Source of the DNA: Favolaschia claudopus
Lineage: Eukaryota; Basidiomycota; Agaricomycetes; Agaricales; Mycenaceae
Length of the DNA: 64,000 nucleotides
Assembly (NCBI GenBank): GCA_037176885.1
Contig: JAWWNJ010000204.1
Location: 186,001 to 250,000 of the forward strand
Direction: 5' to 3'
A program made the position numbers and the translations under genes. The notes beneath the pieces are model-generated. The model saw only the letters and a program-made list of their open reading frames with translations. It was not told the origin of the DNA and ran no database searches. Numbering within the stretch: the stretch's first letter is position 1; each line of letters opens with the position of its first letter. Of this stretch, positions 1 through 11,100 are shown one piece after another.

Positions 1-99
1 GAGCAACATCTCGACAGCCGGCAGCGACATCTCGACATGGTCCCGTGGTTTCGTGTCAAAGTCACGTTACTTTTCACGTGAGCTGATCCTTGTGTTTTC

Positions 100-510
100 A
101 TGTACAAGCTTAAGCACCCCGCCTTCGGCAGGGCCGGCTCGCTGCGCTCGCGTCCCTACCTACGGGGGGTACACAGCTTGTCGGGGCTCCGCCCCAAACC
201 CCGCCTGAATTTTTTTTGCTGGATTGCTTGCCCGCGGCGCCGCACTGCCGCTCGCTGCACTCGCCGGCGCGCGGCGCCGGGGAACGCGTGTGAAAAGTCA
301 CCTGCTTTTTCACGTGAATTATCACGGGACCTGCGGTCCCGTAGTGTCTTTTATTATAGATAGGACGAGCTTTAGCTCCCTGCCTTCGGCACGGAGTCGC
401 TCGCTGCGCTCGCGGCGTGCCTACGGCGGTCGCACAGCTCGTCGGGGCTGCCGCCCCAAACCCCGCATTGCCGAATGGCGTGGGTAAATCCACGTGCTGC
501 GCACGTGGTT
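100..510. repeat. GC-rich hairpin repeat cluster, two related units
   Basis: Two related units of about 130 bp lie at roughly 103-215 and 362-470. Each has a ctTCGGCa-type hairpin, a run built from CTCGCTGCGCTCGC, and a GGGGCT(C/G)CGCCCCAAACCCCGC hairpin. Between and after them are perfect short palindromes: CACGGGACCTGCGGTCCCGT near 327-346 and CCACGTGCTGCGCACGTGG near 491-509. All reading frames here are low-complexity shadows of the palindromes. The sequence resembles mobile GC-cluster repeats more than a gene; family unknown. Confidence 0.6.
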
Positions 511-569
511 TCCTGTCAAAGGCTGTGCCGTGCTCTTTTAAAGTATAGGATACGTTTTGATCAGTAAAT

Positions 570-977
570 ATGTCACGTCACGGTAAATCGCCGAGGCGGC
601 ATCACAATCCCATCAGCTGTCAATCTGTTGCCTTTTTAAGAAACAAGCTGCACCCTCGCGCGCTCCTGCATGTTGGGTGCTCTAATTGGAAGACCATTTC
701 GATTGACAAGGCCATTGAGTCTATAGTTACCTGCTGGAAAGAAAACAATGTTTTTAAAGCCCTTTTTTGTGAGAAACAAGGCAATATACATACAGGGTGC
801 ATTGCTGAGCTCAAGGAACAATCAGCTATATTTCTGGACCCAACAACTCATCATTTAGCTCATACTAAGAGAGGTATTGGGGGGGAACGACTCTCTATTG
901 AGTTGATGGCTCTTGAGATAGAAAATTGGACTCAGTTGGAATCAGTGGCTTGTTTGTCACTTCTGCATGCCCTTTAA
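570..977 (+). CDS. Hypothetical 135-aa ORF, unsupported
   Basis: An ATG-initiated frame of 135 codons with no motif I recognise. It has scattered Cys and His residues but no spaced metal-binding pattern, signal peptide or membrane helix. It could be a chance frame or a fragment of a transposon ORF. It is listed only because it is the longest open frame between 0.5 and 2.8 kb. Confidence 0.15.
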   Translation: MSRHGKSPRRHHNPISCQSVAFLRNKLHPRALLHVGCSNWKTISIDKAIESIVTCWKENNVFKALFCEKQGNIHTGCIAELKEQSAIFLDPTTHHLAHTKRGIGGERLSIELMALEIENWTQLESVACLSLLHAL

Positions 978-2165
978 GAGCTAGGACTCCTGTATATAGG
1001 GTCAAAATGTACTCTATATTCATAAATCACGCAATATTGACATCAGGAACGTTCCTTCAAATCCCTACTGAAGCTGAGGAAGCAGCACATTCCAAATCAC
1101 GAGGTTTTCACAAAAAAGTAATTATTTGGGGTCGAAAACGGGCTCCCATACTCAGAAGATAGGCTGGAATGCTCATATACATCTACTAAGCCTAATTCTG
1201 AGCGTAGGTACGGGTCTGCACACGCGCAAGTCCCATGTTGCTCTTCAGTGTTGTTTTGATGGAATGATGTAAGTTGGCCGATTTGCGTGTCGTACACGTT
1301 AATAAGACGCGTTTTTGAAAGCGTAGAATATGCTTTTATGTCCATACTATTATAAGACACGCTCAAAACGCGTCTGAGCGCTGGCAAACGCGCGGACTGA
1401 CGCAGTAAGTTGAGAAAGTAAATCTTGATCGCAACGCTAAGCGGCGTGATGGAATTACCGTCATATACTGCGTATGGAAAGCCCTAGACCGTTAGCCGAG
1501 GGCCGATTTACAAAATTTACGATCTTTACCGTAAATTTACCCAGCGTAAGTACTTACGCTACTTACGCTCTCCACATTCACTTACGCAGCAAAATAAATT
1601 CGATGTGCTTTATTCTGGCACACCCTGCTCTCACCACTCTTTGGGGAGAATCCACTAGACCCAATTGATGATTCTGTATCCTCAGAATGTTGAAAGAGAC
1701 TGCATATTTGGCGTAAACTCGCGTCATAGCCAAGTTGAACATCCCAAAAAGGAAATCGGCGGGTTCTCTTCACTGTTTCTCCACTAGATGTACCCGGGAC
1801 ACCTTCTCTGCGTTCAAACGACTCATGTAAACATACATGAGCTTGAACACGTTACTTGGCAGAGATGTCGCGCTAAATTCCGCCGAAAACTGAGGCTAAC
1901 AGTTGAAAATACAGAAAAATCACAATATATTCTCCTCATTTTGGCTCGTTTCAATTGGGTGAAGCTTTCAGACTAAGATACAAGTACATTGACACGTATT
2001 ACCGAGGTAGCAAAGCTTTTGGAACGACAATATAGCGCGACCAACGCGCCGCCCCTACGAAAGTGAATCACCTAATTTGGAACGATCACCGAGCCATCAT
2101 GTCACGCGACGGCATCTCGGCACCACCCTGATGCGTGACGCCGAGCGTAAATATTTTGGAATAAG
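978..2165. other. Anonymous AT-richer spacer with one hairpin
   Basis: No gene recognised. An imperfect inverted repeat at about 1303-1378 pairs AGACGCGTTTTTGAAAGCGT with a downstream ACACGCTCAAAACGCGTCT. Short TTACGC repeats lie around 1545-1590. Confidence 0.4.
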
Positions 2166-2339
2166 TACTGTAGCGCTCTGTATGACTGAAACCAATTTTG
2201 GACCGTTACAGGCTGAAACGGCTGAAACAGCTTACAAATCACCCTTTTAAGGAAGGTGACTTGCCATATATGGGTGATTTGTCGGCAGAAACAGGCCTCC
2301 GTTACGCGTTACGTTTCAGTCATACAGAAGGCTACAGTA
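2166..2339. mobile_element. MITE, 170 bp, TA-flanked (Tc1/mariner type)
   Basis: Terminal inverted repeats run from CTGTAGCGCTCTGTATGACT at 2168 to the matching end at 2337. About 22 of the outer 25 bases are complementary, and the inner arms both read GACTGAAAC/GTTTCAGTC. A TA dinucleotide lies directly outside each end (2166-2167, 2338-2339), as for Tc1/mariner insertions. There is no coding capacity. Confidence 0.65.
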
Positions 2340-2840
2340 AGTATACATAGGAAGGATGACCCGTGATTAATGATTTTCTGTCAATCTACTTAGCATCTCA
2401 GGATCTCTGTGCTGCTTCAATTTCTCAGTCAAACAATCACCGGTGCTATGTTTACCTCAATAGGGCTCGATTTCGACGCTTGTGCTGGTTAGGAAATGGC
2501 CGAGGTTGCGGTTGACAGTTTGGAGGACTCGGAACTACATCAAGCAACTTATTCCGACCTCTGTAGGCCCTGAAAATGATCAAAACTTCTGTAATTTTAG
2601 GTATGTGCACTCTTTGTTTAATTTCCTTGTCCCCTGTGATTCCTGGTGGCTTACAAAATCATTCTAGATATATTATATACATGTATCTCAGCTTTACTGC
2701 GTGCAATTCAACTGTTGCGGCCTTCAGTGTGCGATCACATCAAGGCTTCAAGCGTGTAAACCTAACAAGTATCAACAACATCTCCTAGAATTCATCCACC
2801 CATATTGTACCTTAAACGCGACTCTAAACGACTCTAGGCG
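2340..2840. other. Spacer; one short frame with a signal-peptide-like start
   Basis: A 70-codon frame at 2576-2788 begins MIKTSVILGMCTLCLISLS, which looks like a secretion signal, but the rest has no recognisable features. No reliable gene seen. Confidence 0.2.
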
Positions 2841-4430
2841 ATGCCGAAGACACCTAAAAAAACGACCTCAAAGCTAGGGCTTGAACCCGTCCGTCAGAGT
2901 GACGGACAGACGGACGGGACGGACGGACGGACGCCGTCCGTCTTGAGCTTGAGGATGCTCATCCGACGGACGGCGACTGACGGGACTGTGCCGTCTGACG
3001 GGGATGTCGATCCAACTTGTATAATTTTGTTGCTGGGTGGCGTGCCGAGGTGAGCAACATGTTTCTTGTTGATCCTAACATAAGGAATCAACTGATTTTG
3101 AAGATCTTCATGTGGTTTAGGCGCAAAAGGTGCAGTTTCTGTGTCCGGCAGCCGTCGAAACGGACGGGACGGACGGACGGCAGCCGTCCGTCTCGAGCTT
3201 TGGAGAGGTGCCTGACGGACGGCACCATCCTTGCCGTCACGATCTGACGGCCGTTTTGTGACGGACGACGGACGGGACGGACGGGTTAAAGCCCTACTCA
3301 AAGCCCAAGACACCGTATACCATCACAAAGGGTCATAAACGCGGTCTTCTCGCTCAATCCGGCAAGGCGACACTCGAGAATATTGTCGCGCTTCAGCAGC
3401 ACGGATTGAAGGCCAACGGAAAAGCATTCAACACAACCAAAAAGTATGACGAGGCTGTTGCTGCTGGCCTTCGATGGCTGGAGGAGTATGTTGGAGGGAA
3501 AGCGGAGGGAAAAGGGAAGGGAAAGAAGGGGGAAAACAAGGAAAAGGACGATGATTCGGGCTCGGAGGGTAGCGACGACGAGAGCGACCTCGAGGAGGAT
3601 GTAGATCGGATAGCCCCCGATGCTGGAGAGTTCCAGTCAGAGCCGGACGGCGAGTCATCGTTTAAATTCGATAATCCTGCCTATAGACGCGCTTTCAACG
3701 CGATTCCGAATGTCCACTCACCGGAGATGGTCTCCCTTTATCTTGTATACAAGATCTATGGGCAGGGTCGGAAAATCGGCACGGCAGACACGATTCAAGC
3801 TGCATTCAAGCATATGTGGAAGATGCAGTGAGTCTTCCCTCTCCACTTGTTTCCGCAATTGTTTGAGAACAGATTCAGGGATGGAGACAAATATCGAGGC
3901 AAATGGCATTTCAATCCAACGACGGCTGCTTGGGAGGGTAATCCAATCGACTCTGCGAAGGTTCAAGATACGATGGCGGCGATTGAAAACAAATGCGGCA
4001 AGGACGGCGGCGACCGCAAGCACTCCCTCGCCATGTCCGAGGAATTTATGTCCCGGATGTTTGCTTGGTCAGAAGAACAGTGCCCGGCGTCGGAATACGA
4101 AGGGAAATCGACAACGGTGGAAGAACAGAGCCTGAAAACGAATTCAAATGTTTTGCATCGACCTCTTGGGTCATCTGGTCGCGGTACCGTATTCCGACCC
4201 AGTTTGCTGTTTCTGTTTTAACAACAACAATCATAGCTGCTTCGAGCTTACCAAATTACAACGCAAGCATCTCACCTTCGGATTGGAAGACTCCAAAGCA
4301 TTCAACACACCATATTTCGAGCTACAACTGACGAATCGGAAGGGATGGCAAAAAAAGGCGCTTCAGCTCTCTTGGATGCCATCAACAAAGCCCGGGCAGC
4401 TCGAGGGGATCGCGTCTCACGCAAATAGAG
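2841..4430 (+). pseudogene. Tyrosine-recombinase-like (Crypton-type?) gene, MITE-interrupted and frame-broken
   Basis: The first codon lies at 2841. Codons run to 2874, where a 422-bp MITE plus 8-bp duplication intervenes, then resume in the same frame at 3305 and stay open to an intron at 3828-3872. The second exon (about 3873-4140) is rich in Lys/Glu/Trp and contains KHSLAMSEEFMSRMFAW. A frame change near 4085-4150 and a likely intron at about 4182-4238 precede CFELTKLQRKHLTF and PYFELQLTNRKGWQKK. I recall this layout from basidiomycete genes with a DNA breaking-rejoining (tyrosine recombinase) core; that assignment is from memory and tentative. The central part has a Lys/Gly-rich then acidic linker (about 3490-3610). 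The 3' end runs into a foldback element at 4432, so catalytic C-terminal residues are missing. Confidence 0.4.
2867..3304. mobile_element. hAT-type MITE, 422 bp, filled with GACGG repeats
   Basis: The element is 2875-3296. Its inverted termini match at 20 of 21 bases (left end TAGGGCTTGAACCCGTCCGT). It is flanked by a perfect 8-bp duplication CTCAAAGC at 2867-2874 and 3297-3304. Eight-bp duplications and TAGGG termini are typical of hAT elements. Both arms are expansions of GACGG/CCGTC. The insertion lies at codon 12 of the gene starting at 2841; 430 extra bases separate two exon parts that are otherwise in the same frame. Confidence 0.85.
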
Positions 4431-4431
4431 A

Positions 4432-4623
4432 GTTTGTGCGAGCGACCCAGGTCGCTTTTCGACCGCTCAGATCTCCGCAACAAAAGATACCAGGTGTGAG
4501 CTCTCAGCGACCTAGAAGAGTATTGCCCTGGGGCACTCCTAGGTCGCTGGGACTTCACACCTGAGACTGCTCGTTGTCGAGATCTGAGCGGTCCCAAAGC
4601 GACCCGGGTCGCTTCGCACAAAC
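4432..4623. mobile_element. Foldback/MITE-like inverted repeat, about 190 bp
   Basis: A left arm starting GTTTGTGCGAGCGACCCAGG pairs with a right arm ending at 4623. Both arms share AGCGACC(C/T)..GGTCGC(T/TT) and ACCGCTCAGATCTC motifs, and the centre contains AGCGACCTAG in both orientations. It lies at the 3' end of the broken recombinase-like gene, whose frame runs into it. No clear target duplication seen. Confidence 0.55.
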
Positions 4624-4685
4624 CCGCTAATGATGTTCTTATCTGGCCTCGTTGCTGAAATCCAGCTTAGTCTACGTATAATTCC

Positions 4686-4831
4686 TTAGGCTCCATTCGG
4701 CTGTTGGGTCTTAGCGTCATTTAGCGTCACTTTTGGAGCACTTGTGAAAAATTCCACGCCAAAGTTTTGGTGAGAAATAATCTCAAGTGACGTCAAGTGC
4801 TCCGAAGTGACGCAACCGAAATGGAGCCTTA
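4686..4831. mobile_element. Short TIR element, about 145 bp
   Basis: The ends AGGCTCCATTCGGCTGTTG and CAACCGAAATGGAGCCT are inverted and near-complementary. An inner pair, GCGTCACTTTTGGAGCAC and GTGCTCCGAAGTGACGC, extends the palindrome. There is no coding capacity and target duplication is not clear. Confidence 0.5.
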
Positions 4832-5234
4832 TATTTTGTATTCTACTTGACTTAGTGTTGCCGGAAGCTGGAGCTAGCTCCGAGCTGAGTTCAACTCCAA
4901 CTCGACCCCTTCCCAAAAGCGGCACCTCGAGGTGATGCCAGCTCGCCTCGGCTCCACCCTCGTCACCCAAAGCGGACGACGTGACATTTCGGGTGGTGTA
5001 ACTGAGTTGTCAGACATCACACTCCCTCCCCAGTTTCTGTATTGGCCGTTTCTTGCCCGTTTTCGACGTATAAAAAGCAGTTTGAGCTTGAAGAGAGCTC
5101 AGGAAAACCTTCCACATATAGCAAATAAAGAATATCTGTCGAAGGCCTTGAAGGAAGGGGTAATTGCCCCGGTCCAGCCGGCTGTAAGTAAGCGCAGATT
5201 CTCGTAAGGAAGGGTACTTACTGTCACCTATCAG
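4832..5234. other. Spacer with one-ended TAGTGTTGCC repeat
   Basis: At about 4855 a TAGTGTTGCCGGAAGCTGG start is followed by repeated GAGCT/AGCTC motifs to about 4960, resembling the left end of the elements at 26385 and 58106. No matching right end was found. Nothing else recognised. Confidence 0.3.
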
Positions 5235-5356
5235 ATGCCTGGGATAGAGGACGACATCCCAGCCACGCTCACGAACGGATCAGGTGTGATCTTGAAGGTC
5301 AGGCCCGCGATTTTATACTGAAATGGCACTGATGAGTGAGAAATTAGGTAAAATTG

Positions 5357-6260
5357 GGTAGCGCGAAGCCGTCGAAGCGCAAGGGACCCGAAACTGTAGC
5401 TGATGATGAGCCTCCAACGAAGGTGTGTGGCTCATAATATAATTTCCCGAGTAAACCTCACCAGTATCTTAATTTAGAAGAAACCAGGGCCTCGAGCGAA
5501 TTCCTTATTGGACCGTCTTTCTTCTGCCGACATCGACAACAATAAATCTACGGCCAACAAATCATACTGGACCTGCATCGCCGACGGCTGTTCCCATCGT
5601 CGGGCGGGCCGCCGCACTGCTGCCGAAGTCCTTACGCATGCGCTTCGATGCGACTTTCTTCGCAAACAATATCCGGTCGCCCGAAAAGAGGCCGAAGACG
5701 AGCATGCGAGAAATGCATTGGGCGCGGAGAAGGCGGCGGACCCGCAAACATCTCCACAGGACCAGCCGCGGCCGGTCGGTCGACCGAGGAACCTCGAGAC
5801 TGATGAGAAAGGTCAGGGAAAATTAGACCAATCGAGCTTCCGAGATGCCGGTAGAAAGAAATCGAAGGAGGAGCAGGAGACATGGCAGAGGAAAGCGGAC
5901 CACTTGTTGATGCTCCTGATTTGTAAATCGGGCTTGATTCCTCATCTCCTCGACAAAGAAGACTGGGCGGCTTTTGTGACACATCTCAACCCGAGTTATG
6001 TTGTTACGGGCAGTAAAAAGTTTTTGAGCGAGTATATTCCCCAAGAAGCCGCCCTAGTTAAACAAAAAACCAAAGCAGCACTCCAGGATTCCCGCGACCT
6101 TACCTACACTAGCGACGGAACCTCCATCCGGCGTGGCGATCAATTCTATACTGCACATGCCTGTACTCCGTCTCGCGATGTATATTTCCTCGGAGGCCAA
6201 TTTGGGACGAAGGACAGTCACAACGCTGAATGGATCAAAAATGGTGATACGAGGGCGGTC
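5357..6260 (+). pseudogene. hAT transposase, N-terminal part (zinc finger plus start of core)
   Basis: A short exon (about 5357-5422, KPSKRKGPETVADDEPPTK in frame) is joined by a 55-bp GT-AG intron (5423-5477, acceptor AATTTAG) to an open frame that runs on to 6287. Near the N-terminus a C-x4-C...H-x3-C arrangement (WTCIADGC ... LTHALRC) suits a BED-like zinc finger. A charged linker follows, then LICKSGLIPHLLD and LTYTSDGTS....QFYTAHACT with VYFLGGQ and DSHNAEWI. This pattern belongs to the hAT transposase core, where the TSDG aspartate is expected to be catalytic. Similarity stops near 6255, where an unrelated F-box/LRR frame begins on the other strand. The remainder of the core and the dimerisation domain are absent. 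A possible first exon at 5235 could not be joined in frame. Confidence 0.65.
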
Positions 6261-6267
6261 AGCTGGA

Positions 6268-6759
6268 TTAGTAGGCTAGGCATGTGAACTCACTGGGCGG
6301 CACCAGGCGCAGTGTTGTAACGCTGGGGGTGCGGGCTAGAAAGCTCCACAGAACGGTGTCCAGATTATCCCACTGCATCCGCACGGCTCCGCATCGTCCG
6401 AGGTCCAGAAACGCAAGGAGGGCTTGAAGCAGGGGGGCTGTGAGTTTCGTGGCGAGGGAATCGAGTAAGTGGAGCTGCGGTTTGGGCGACGACCGGACTG
6501 CGTCGCAGCGTTTAGTCACATGGGGGGAAAACAGCGTCAGACTTCTGACGCCGACAGCGCAGCAGCGCAACAGCTCCAGGACCTCTTGGGCGTCCGCAGT
6601 GTGTACAATGAAAGAGACGTCCTCCAAGGAGGGGACCGCAACCAGATGCTGGAGCACTGGAAGCAACGGCGGATGCGGATCCATCTCGGAATCGTACCGA
6701 AAGCGCCTTAGGTGAGGAAACTTGAAGAGTGAAAGCGCGCGATGGTTGGGCTGCGACAT
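6268..6759 (-). pseudogene. F-box/LRR-type protein fragment
   Basis: An open frame of 163 codons contains FPHLRRFRYD, then a repeated pattern of L-x2-V/F-x-F and leucine-rich turns (PSLEDVSFIV, VRSLTLFSPH, PSVTTLRLVPP). Agaricomycete F-box proteins with a poorly conserved LRR domain look like this, and adaptors of that family pair with Skp1 in SCF ubiquitin ligases. No F-box is visible upstream; a related frame at 6512-6859 shows upstream sequence is frame-shifted or intron-containing. The 3' end abuts the truncated hAT gene. I treat it as a relic. Confidence 0.35.
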
Positions 6760-6859
6760 ACATAATCAGCGGACTCTCTGCAGGATACAGAATCACGCCA
6801 CACACTTCGAGTGGTATTCCACCGCCAAGCATGGATAGTTGAAATCGACTTGAGGGCAA

Positions 6860-7700
6860 TCAGTGTCTACCAAGTGGATTCTGAACCGGTTAGTGGCAGC
6901 GTGAAGAGACGAGCAAAACGTACACGGACTAGTGTGAGTTGGCGCGACAACAATATTCACAAAGGTTCTGCCATAGAGAGCGAGCCCAGCGTCGCTACTC
7001 CTCCCGCGAAACCTGTGCGTGAGGGTCGAGAACGAGCTTTAAGCTTCCAAGGACGCAGCTACGTCTAGCAACGGGGAAACTGAGCGAAGCGACGACGTAC
7101 CTCAAGTCATTCGTCATGTATCCTGTTCATTTCCCTCGGACCTTCCAATGACCATACTCATCTCATGAATTCAATCGCCTCCTACACCTTCGCTTTGCTG
7201 CTGGTGAACATTGAGAATTCGGTGTCGTCACTTTCACGGGCGCTGACTGCGTAGATTGGGGGGCCGCGTACGACTTGCTAAGTTGTCATTAGCGAGCTCA
7301 GGGAACGAGGATCAAAACGAACGACGTACCCCGGTCCCTCCGCTCTCCGACACCTCCCGCCCGTCACCTTATACTGCTGAACCTATTCTCCCACCTTGTG
7401 AAATGGAGCAAATAATTGAAGGAAGCGATCTGCGTACCTCAGCGTGCTTTGACGTCGCTCGCTGTCTCCCTAAATCGCGGTGGCAGCGTCTTCAACGGCG
7501 CGGGTGTGTAGCGCTCCGCGTTGTGCCCATCCGATGCCTTCCTATTCTTCGCGTTAGCAGTTCTTCGAGGTCTGTGTCAACTGCGTTAGCAGAAGAGAGA
7601 GTGGAACAAATTCGGCGATGTACGTGCCTCGACAACACTAAACGATAAGGTAGTGTGGAAATATTTTTCCGTCTTAGTGAAAGGAAGAGGGAGGAAAAGG
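6860..7700. other. Spacer upstream of the copia element
   Basis: Frames here are short and without recognisable motifs (for example 7256-7648, Arg/Ser-rich). The last bases before the LTR are purine-rich (about 7678-7700). No gene supported. Confidence 0.3.
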
Positions 7701-7810
7701 TGTTGACGAAGGCTTATTGCCTTTCGTGAACGTTGGCGGCCAGTTCCTATTCCGTCCCGTTTCTGTTTTGTTTTATTTATTGTTTCACTTTCGATCGCAA
7801 GCGCAACGGG

Positions 7811-7817
7811 TATATAG
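7811..7817 (+). promoter_or_regulatory. TATA box in copia 5' LTR
   Basis: TATATAG at 7811-7817 lies 32 bp upstream of the duplicated leader segment that starts at 7843, a plausible transcription start region for the element. Confidence 0.5.
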
Positions 7818-7842
7818 GAGCGGATCTAGCGGAACGTACCTC

Positions 7843-8024
7843 AGTCTCTACCTTATCGGTGTGCAGGCTGAGGGTACGTTCTCCTACTCATATATTTATC
7901 TACGGACACTTACACATCCCTGTAGACAATAGCTTACATCGTATTCTCTACAGGTTAATATAATGAGTCTCTACCTTATCGGTGTGCAGGCTGAGGACAA
8001 TAGCTTACATCGTATTCTCTACAG
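7843..8024 (+). repeat. Duplicated leader segment: one copy unspliced, one copy spliced
   Basis: Copy 1 is 7843-7873 plus 7926-7953, split by 7874-7925. That 52-bp piece starts GTACGT and ends CTGTAG. Copy 2 (7966-8024) is the same 59 bases with exactly the 52-bp piece missing. A 12-bp spacer (GTTAATATAATG) separates the copies. The missing piece has the form of a GT-AG intron, so copy 2 looks like a reverse-transcribed spliced leader. Confidence 0.75.
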
Positions 8025-8130
8025 ATTCGCAGTCAGAGCGAGATACGGCGTGCTGTCCCTGAATCAGCATTGCTATAGTGCAACACACCTTGAAGACTCA
8101 CCGGTTTCCCCCCCCCAATTATACTACCCC

Positions 8131-11100
8131 ATGTCACAGTCCTCCATTATCATCCTCCCTGCTGAGAAGCAGCTCAGCGACGACAACTGGCCCACCTTCA
8201 GGGATGCCATGATCAGTCTTGCTCGCGGGAAGGGGTACGAGGGATACATCAACGGTACCATCCAGCGCCCTACTAGTAGCGCAGCTCCGCCCGGATCCGT
8301 CATCCCTGCCACGAGCATCTACAACCCGAGCATCTCGACCGCTGGCCAAACCTCGTCACCATCGTTGGCAAATACCCGCACTCCGTCGCAGGACGAATGG
8401 GACCTTCGCGATGGTCATATGGGTTCGATGTTATACCAGAATGTGAAGGATCCTAAAGCGCATGGACTCTCACCCACAGACACGTCGCGTTCGATGTGGA
8501 TCGCTCTCAACACCAAGTTCAACCGCTCATCCGAGATTCTGAAAGGGCTGGCGTTCACCAAGCTGCGTGCGGTGAAATGCAAGGATGGTCGTCACCTTCG
8601 TACCCACATCGACCAGCTCACAAAGCTCCGCGCTGAAGTAGTCCGCGTTGGAGGAAGGATCGACGATGCTGAAATGAACTCCATCATCCTCCAGTCGTTG
8701 CCGCAGTCCGAGTTCCGTGGTTCCATTCTCGGCCTTCAGAACTTCAAGCATACCTTCGAGCTGGTTAACGAGTTGACAACGTACTGGGAGATAACCTACG
8801 GTGAAGAGGCGGCAAATGATCAAGGCGGTGTGGCCAACGCGCTCGCAGCGGCTACTAATAGCCTCACCTGCAGCAACTGCTCCGTCATCGGCCACACAAA
8901 GGAACGTTGCTGGGCTCTTGGTGGTGGGCAGGAAGGGCAGGCACGCGGATGTTGGGTCGCGCCGCCTGGTAAAGAGCCTCGTCCCCAATTCGTCGAAGCT
9001 GCGAGGGCTGCGAGATGGAATGCGAAGAACGCACCCGCTCCGACTACGGCCGCCGCAACGAGCACCCCCTCGGCCGCTACGGCTTCTGTTGCTCCTTCTA
9101 CTACTGCACCACCGGCCCCAGGGGCTGCCTACACCTCGCCCATGTCGGTTTACACGTTTGGTACGACTCTTGACGAGGGTACGTCACACGCCTTATCACC
9201 GGCCTGTGCGTACGATGACATGCTTCCCAGATCTAGACGTGGAGGGTCAGACTCTACCGTTCTAAAGGGAGCTGTTAATCGTACCGTACCTGCTGTATTA
9301 TATAACGTGCCTACAATATGCGCTGCGACAAGTCCCACCGAGGTTGGTTGGTGCAACACCTATCTGGATAGCGGCGCGTCAGAGCACTGCATTGTCAATC
9401 GAAAGCGCTTTATCACGTACCAGGAGGTTATCATCGACGGGTCTACAGCGGTGAAAGGTGGTGGTTTTAGAGTTGCGGGACGTGGGATGGCCGAGATTGC
9501 TGTACGTGTCAGCGATGGGTCGGTACACAAAGTACGCTTTGAAGCGCTCCACGTTCCCGGGTTCGCGATGAATCTGCTATCGCTCCCCACACTGGAAACC
9601 AGAGGCTTTCACGGAAAGTGGGGGTCCGGGACCTTATCCGTTTGCAATGGGGCGGGTAAACTTCTTATTGACGGCAAACTGGCAAAATCCATTGGAAGCC
9701 GGAAGCTATACGACGTAGACGTTGTCGATGATATCGACGGCCAGCGTCCGCCTGTCGCCGCCATCGCAGGGCGCGACCGAAATCAGCCTACAGATTTGGA
9801 AGGCTGGCATCGTCGACTTGTGCACGCCGACGTCCGCCGAATTGAGAGTATGGCGGCGAAGGGGTTGGTCGACGGTCTCATCATAACGCGAAAACTGTTG
9901 CGCGGAATGTGTGAGGACTGCATCCTGGGGAAACAGGACAAGGCACCATTTGATGATTTCGTGGTGCATGAAACCGAGCCGCTTGAACGCGTGCATGTCG
10001 ACTTGTGGGGGAGAGCAAAAACTCTGAGCTGGTCCGGCGCCGTATACATGATGCTGGTATCTGACGGTGGAACGTCGCTCAAATTTCCGTTGTTTCTGAC
10101 AAACAAACGGATGGAGACGACAACAGAGGCCTTTGAAGCATGGATTGTTGAAGCGGAGGTACAGACCGGGAAGAAACTAAAGCGCGTGAGGGTGGATCTT
10201 GGCCGCGAGTTTGACAATGATGTGTTTCGGGCTCTGTGCACGAGGCGGGGCATTATCATCGAACCTGTGCCAAAGAATTCATCATCAGCGAACGGTCATG
10301 TCGAGCGGGGCAACAGAACCGTGATTGAGAGAACACGTACCCAGTTAATTGACGCCAACATGGACCGACGCTTCTGGGCTGAAGCGGCAGCAGCACATTG
10401 CTACGTTCGAGGATTCATCCCGTCTTCACGCCATCCCGATGTCATACCGTGGGTCGCTTGGTTCCGCCAGAAAGACAAGGCGGGAAACCTTGTCAAGCTC
10501 AACATTTCACACTTGCGTGTATGGGGGAGTCGCTGCTGGGTAAAAGACCTAGATTACGTCGAAGGCAAGTTAGGCGAGCAAGGATGGGAAGGAAAAATGG
10601 TGGGGTACATGGGCCGTCGCGGATATCGCGTATTCGATCCAACACGCGGACGTATCTTTCAGGTGCGGAATGTCATCTTCGAAGAGGGTGAGCCGCACCG
10701 AACGCGAATGGAAATAATGGGTGACGACGAACCATTGCCCAACGACCTTGGTATTTTTGAGGACCATTTAACTGCGGAAGCACCGGAAGACAGTGAAGAT
10801 GGATCCGATCCCACCCCTGCTCCTTCGATTGTCCAACCACCGGTTGCCCAGCCGCCTATTGCCCAGCCACCTATTGCCCAACCTGTTGCGGAGCCCGAGC
10901 TCCCCCGTCGCAGTCACAGGGTACCAAAACCTACGCGCGCTTGGCTGGAAAGTAAGATGTCGGATCAGGAAGTCGAGCAAGCACGGCTTGCGGGGAAGGA
11001 TTGGGCGCATGATCGTAAGCGTCCGACAGCAAATGCAGTGGACGTCGACTGGGATGGGTTTGATGATGCGCTGCTGCGTTCTCCGTGGGCGTTTGCGAGT

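Noticed and set aside
2576..2788. Small secreted protein with signal-like start
   Set aside because: Only the first 20 residues are suggestive; there is no cysteine pattern, no supporting splice sites, and the frame is short.
8801..9265. 154-codon plus-strand frame overlapping gag
   Set aside because: It overlaps the gag frame in another phase, is Arg/Leu-rich low-complexity sequence, and has no independent motif.
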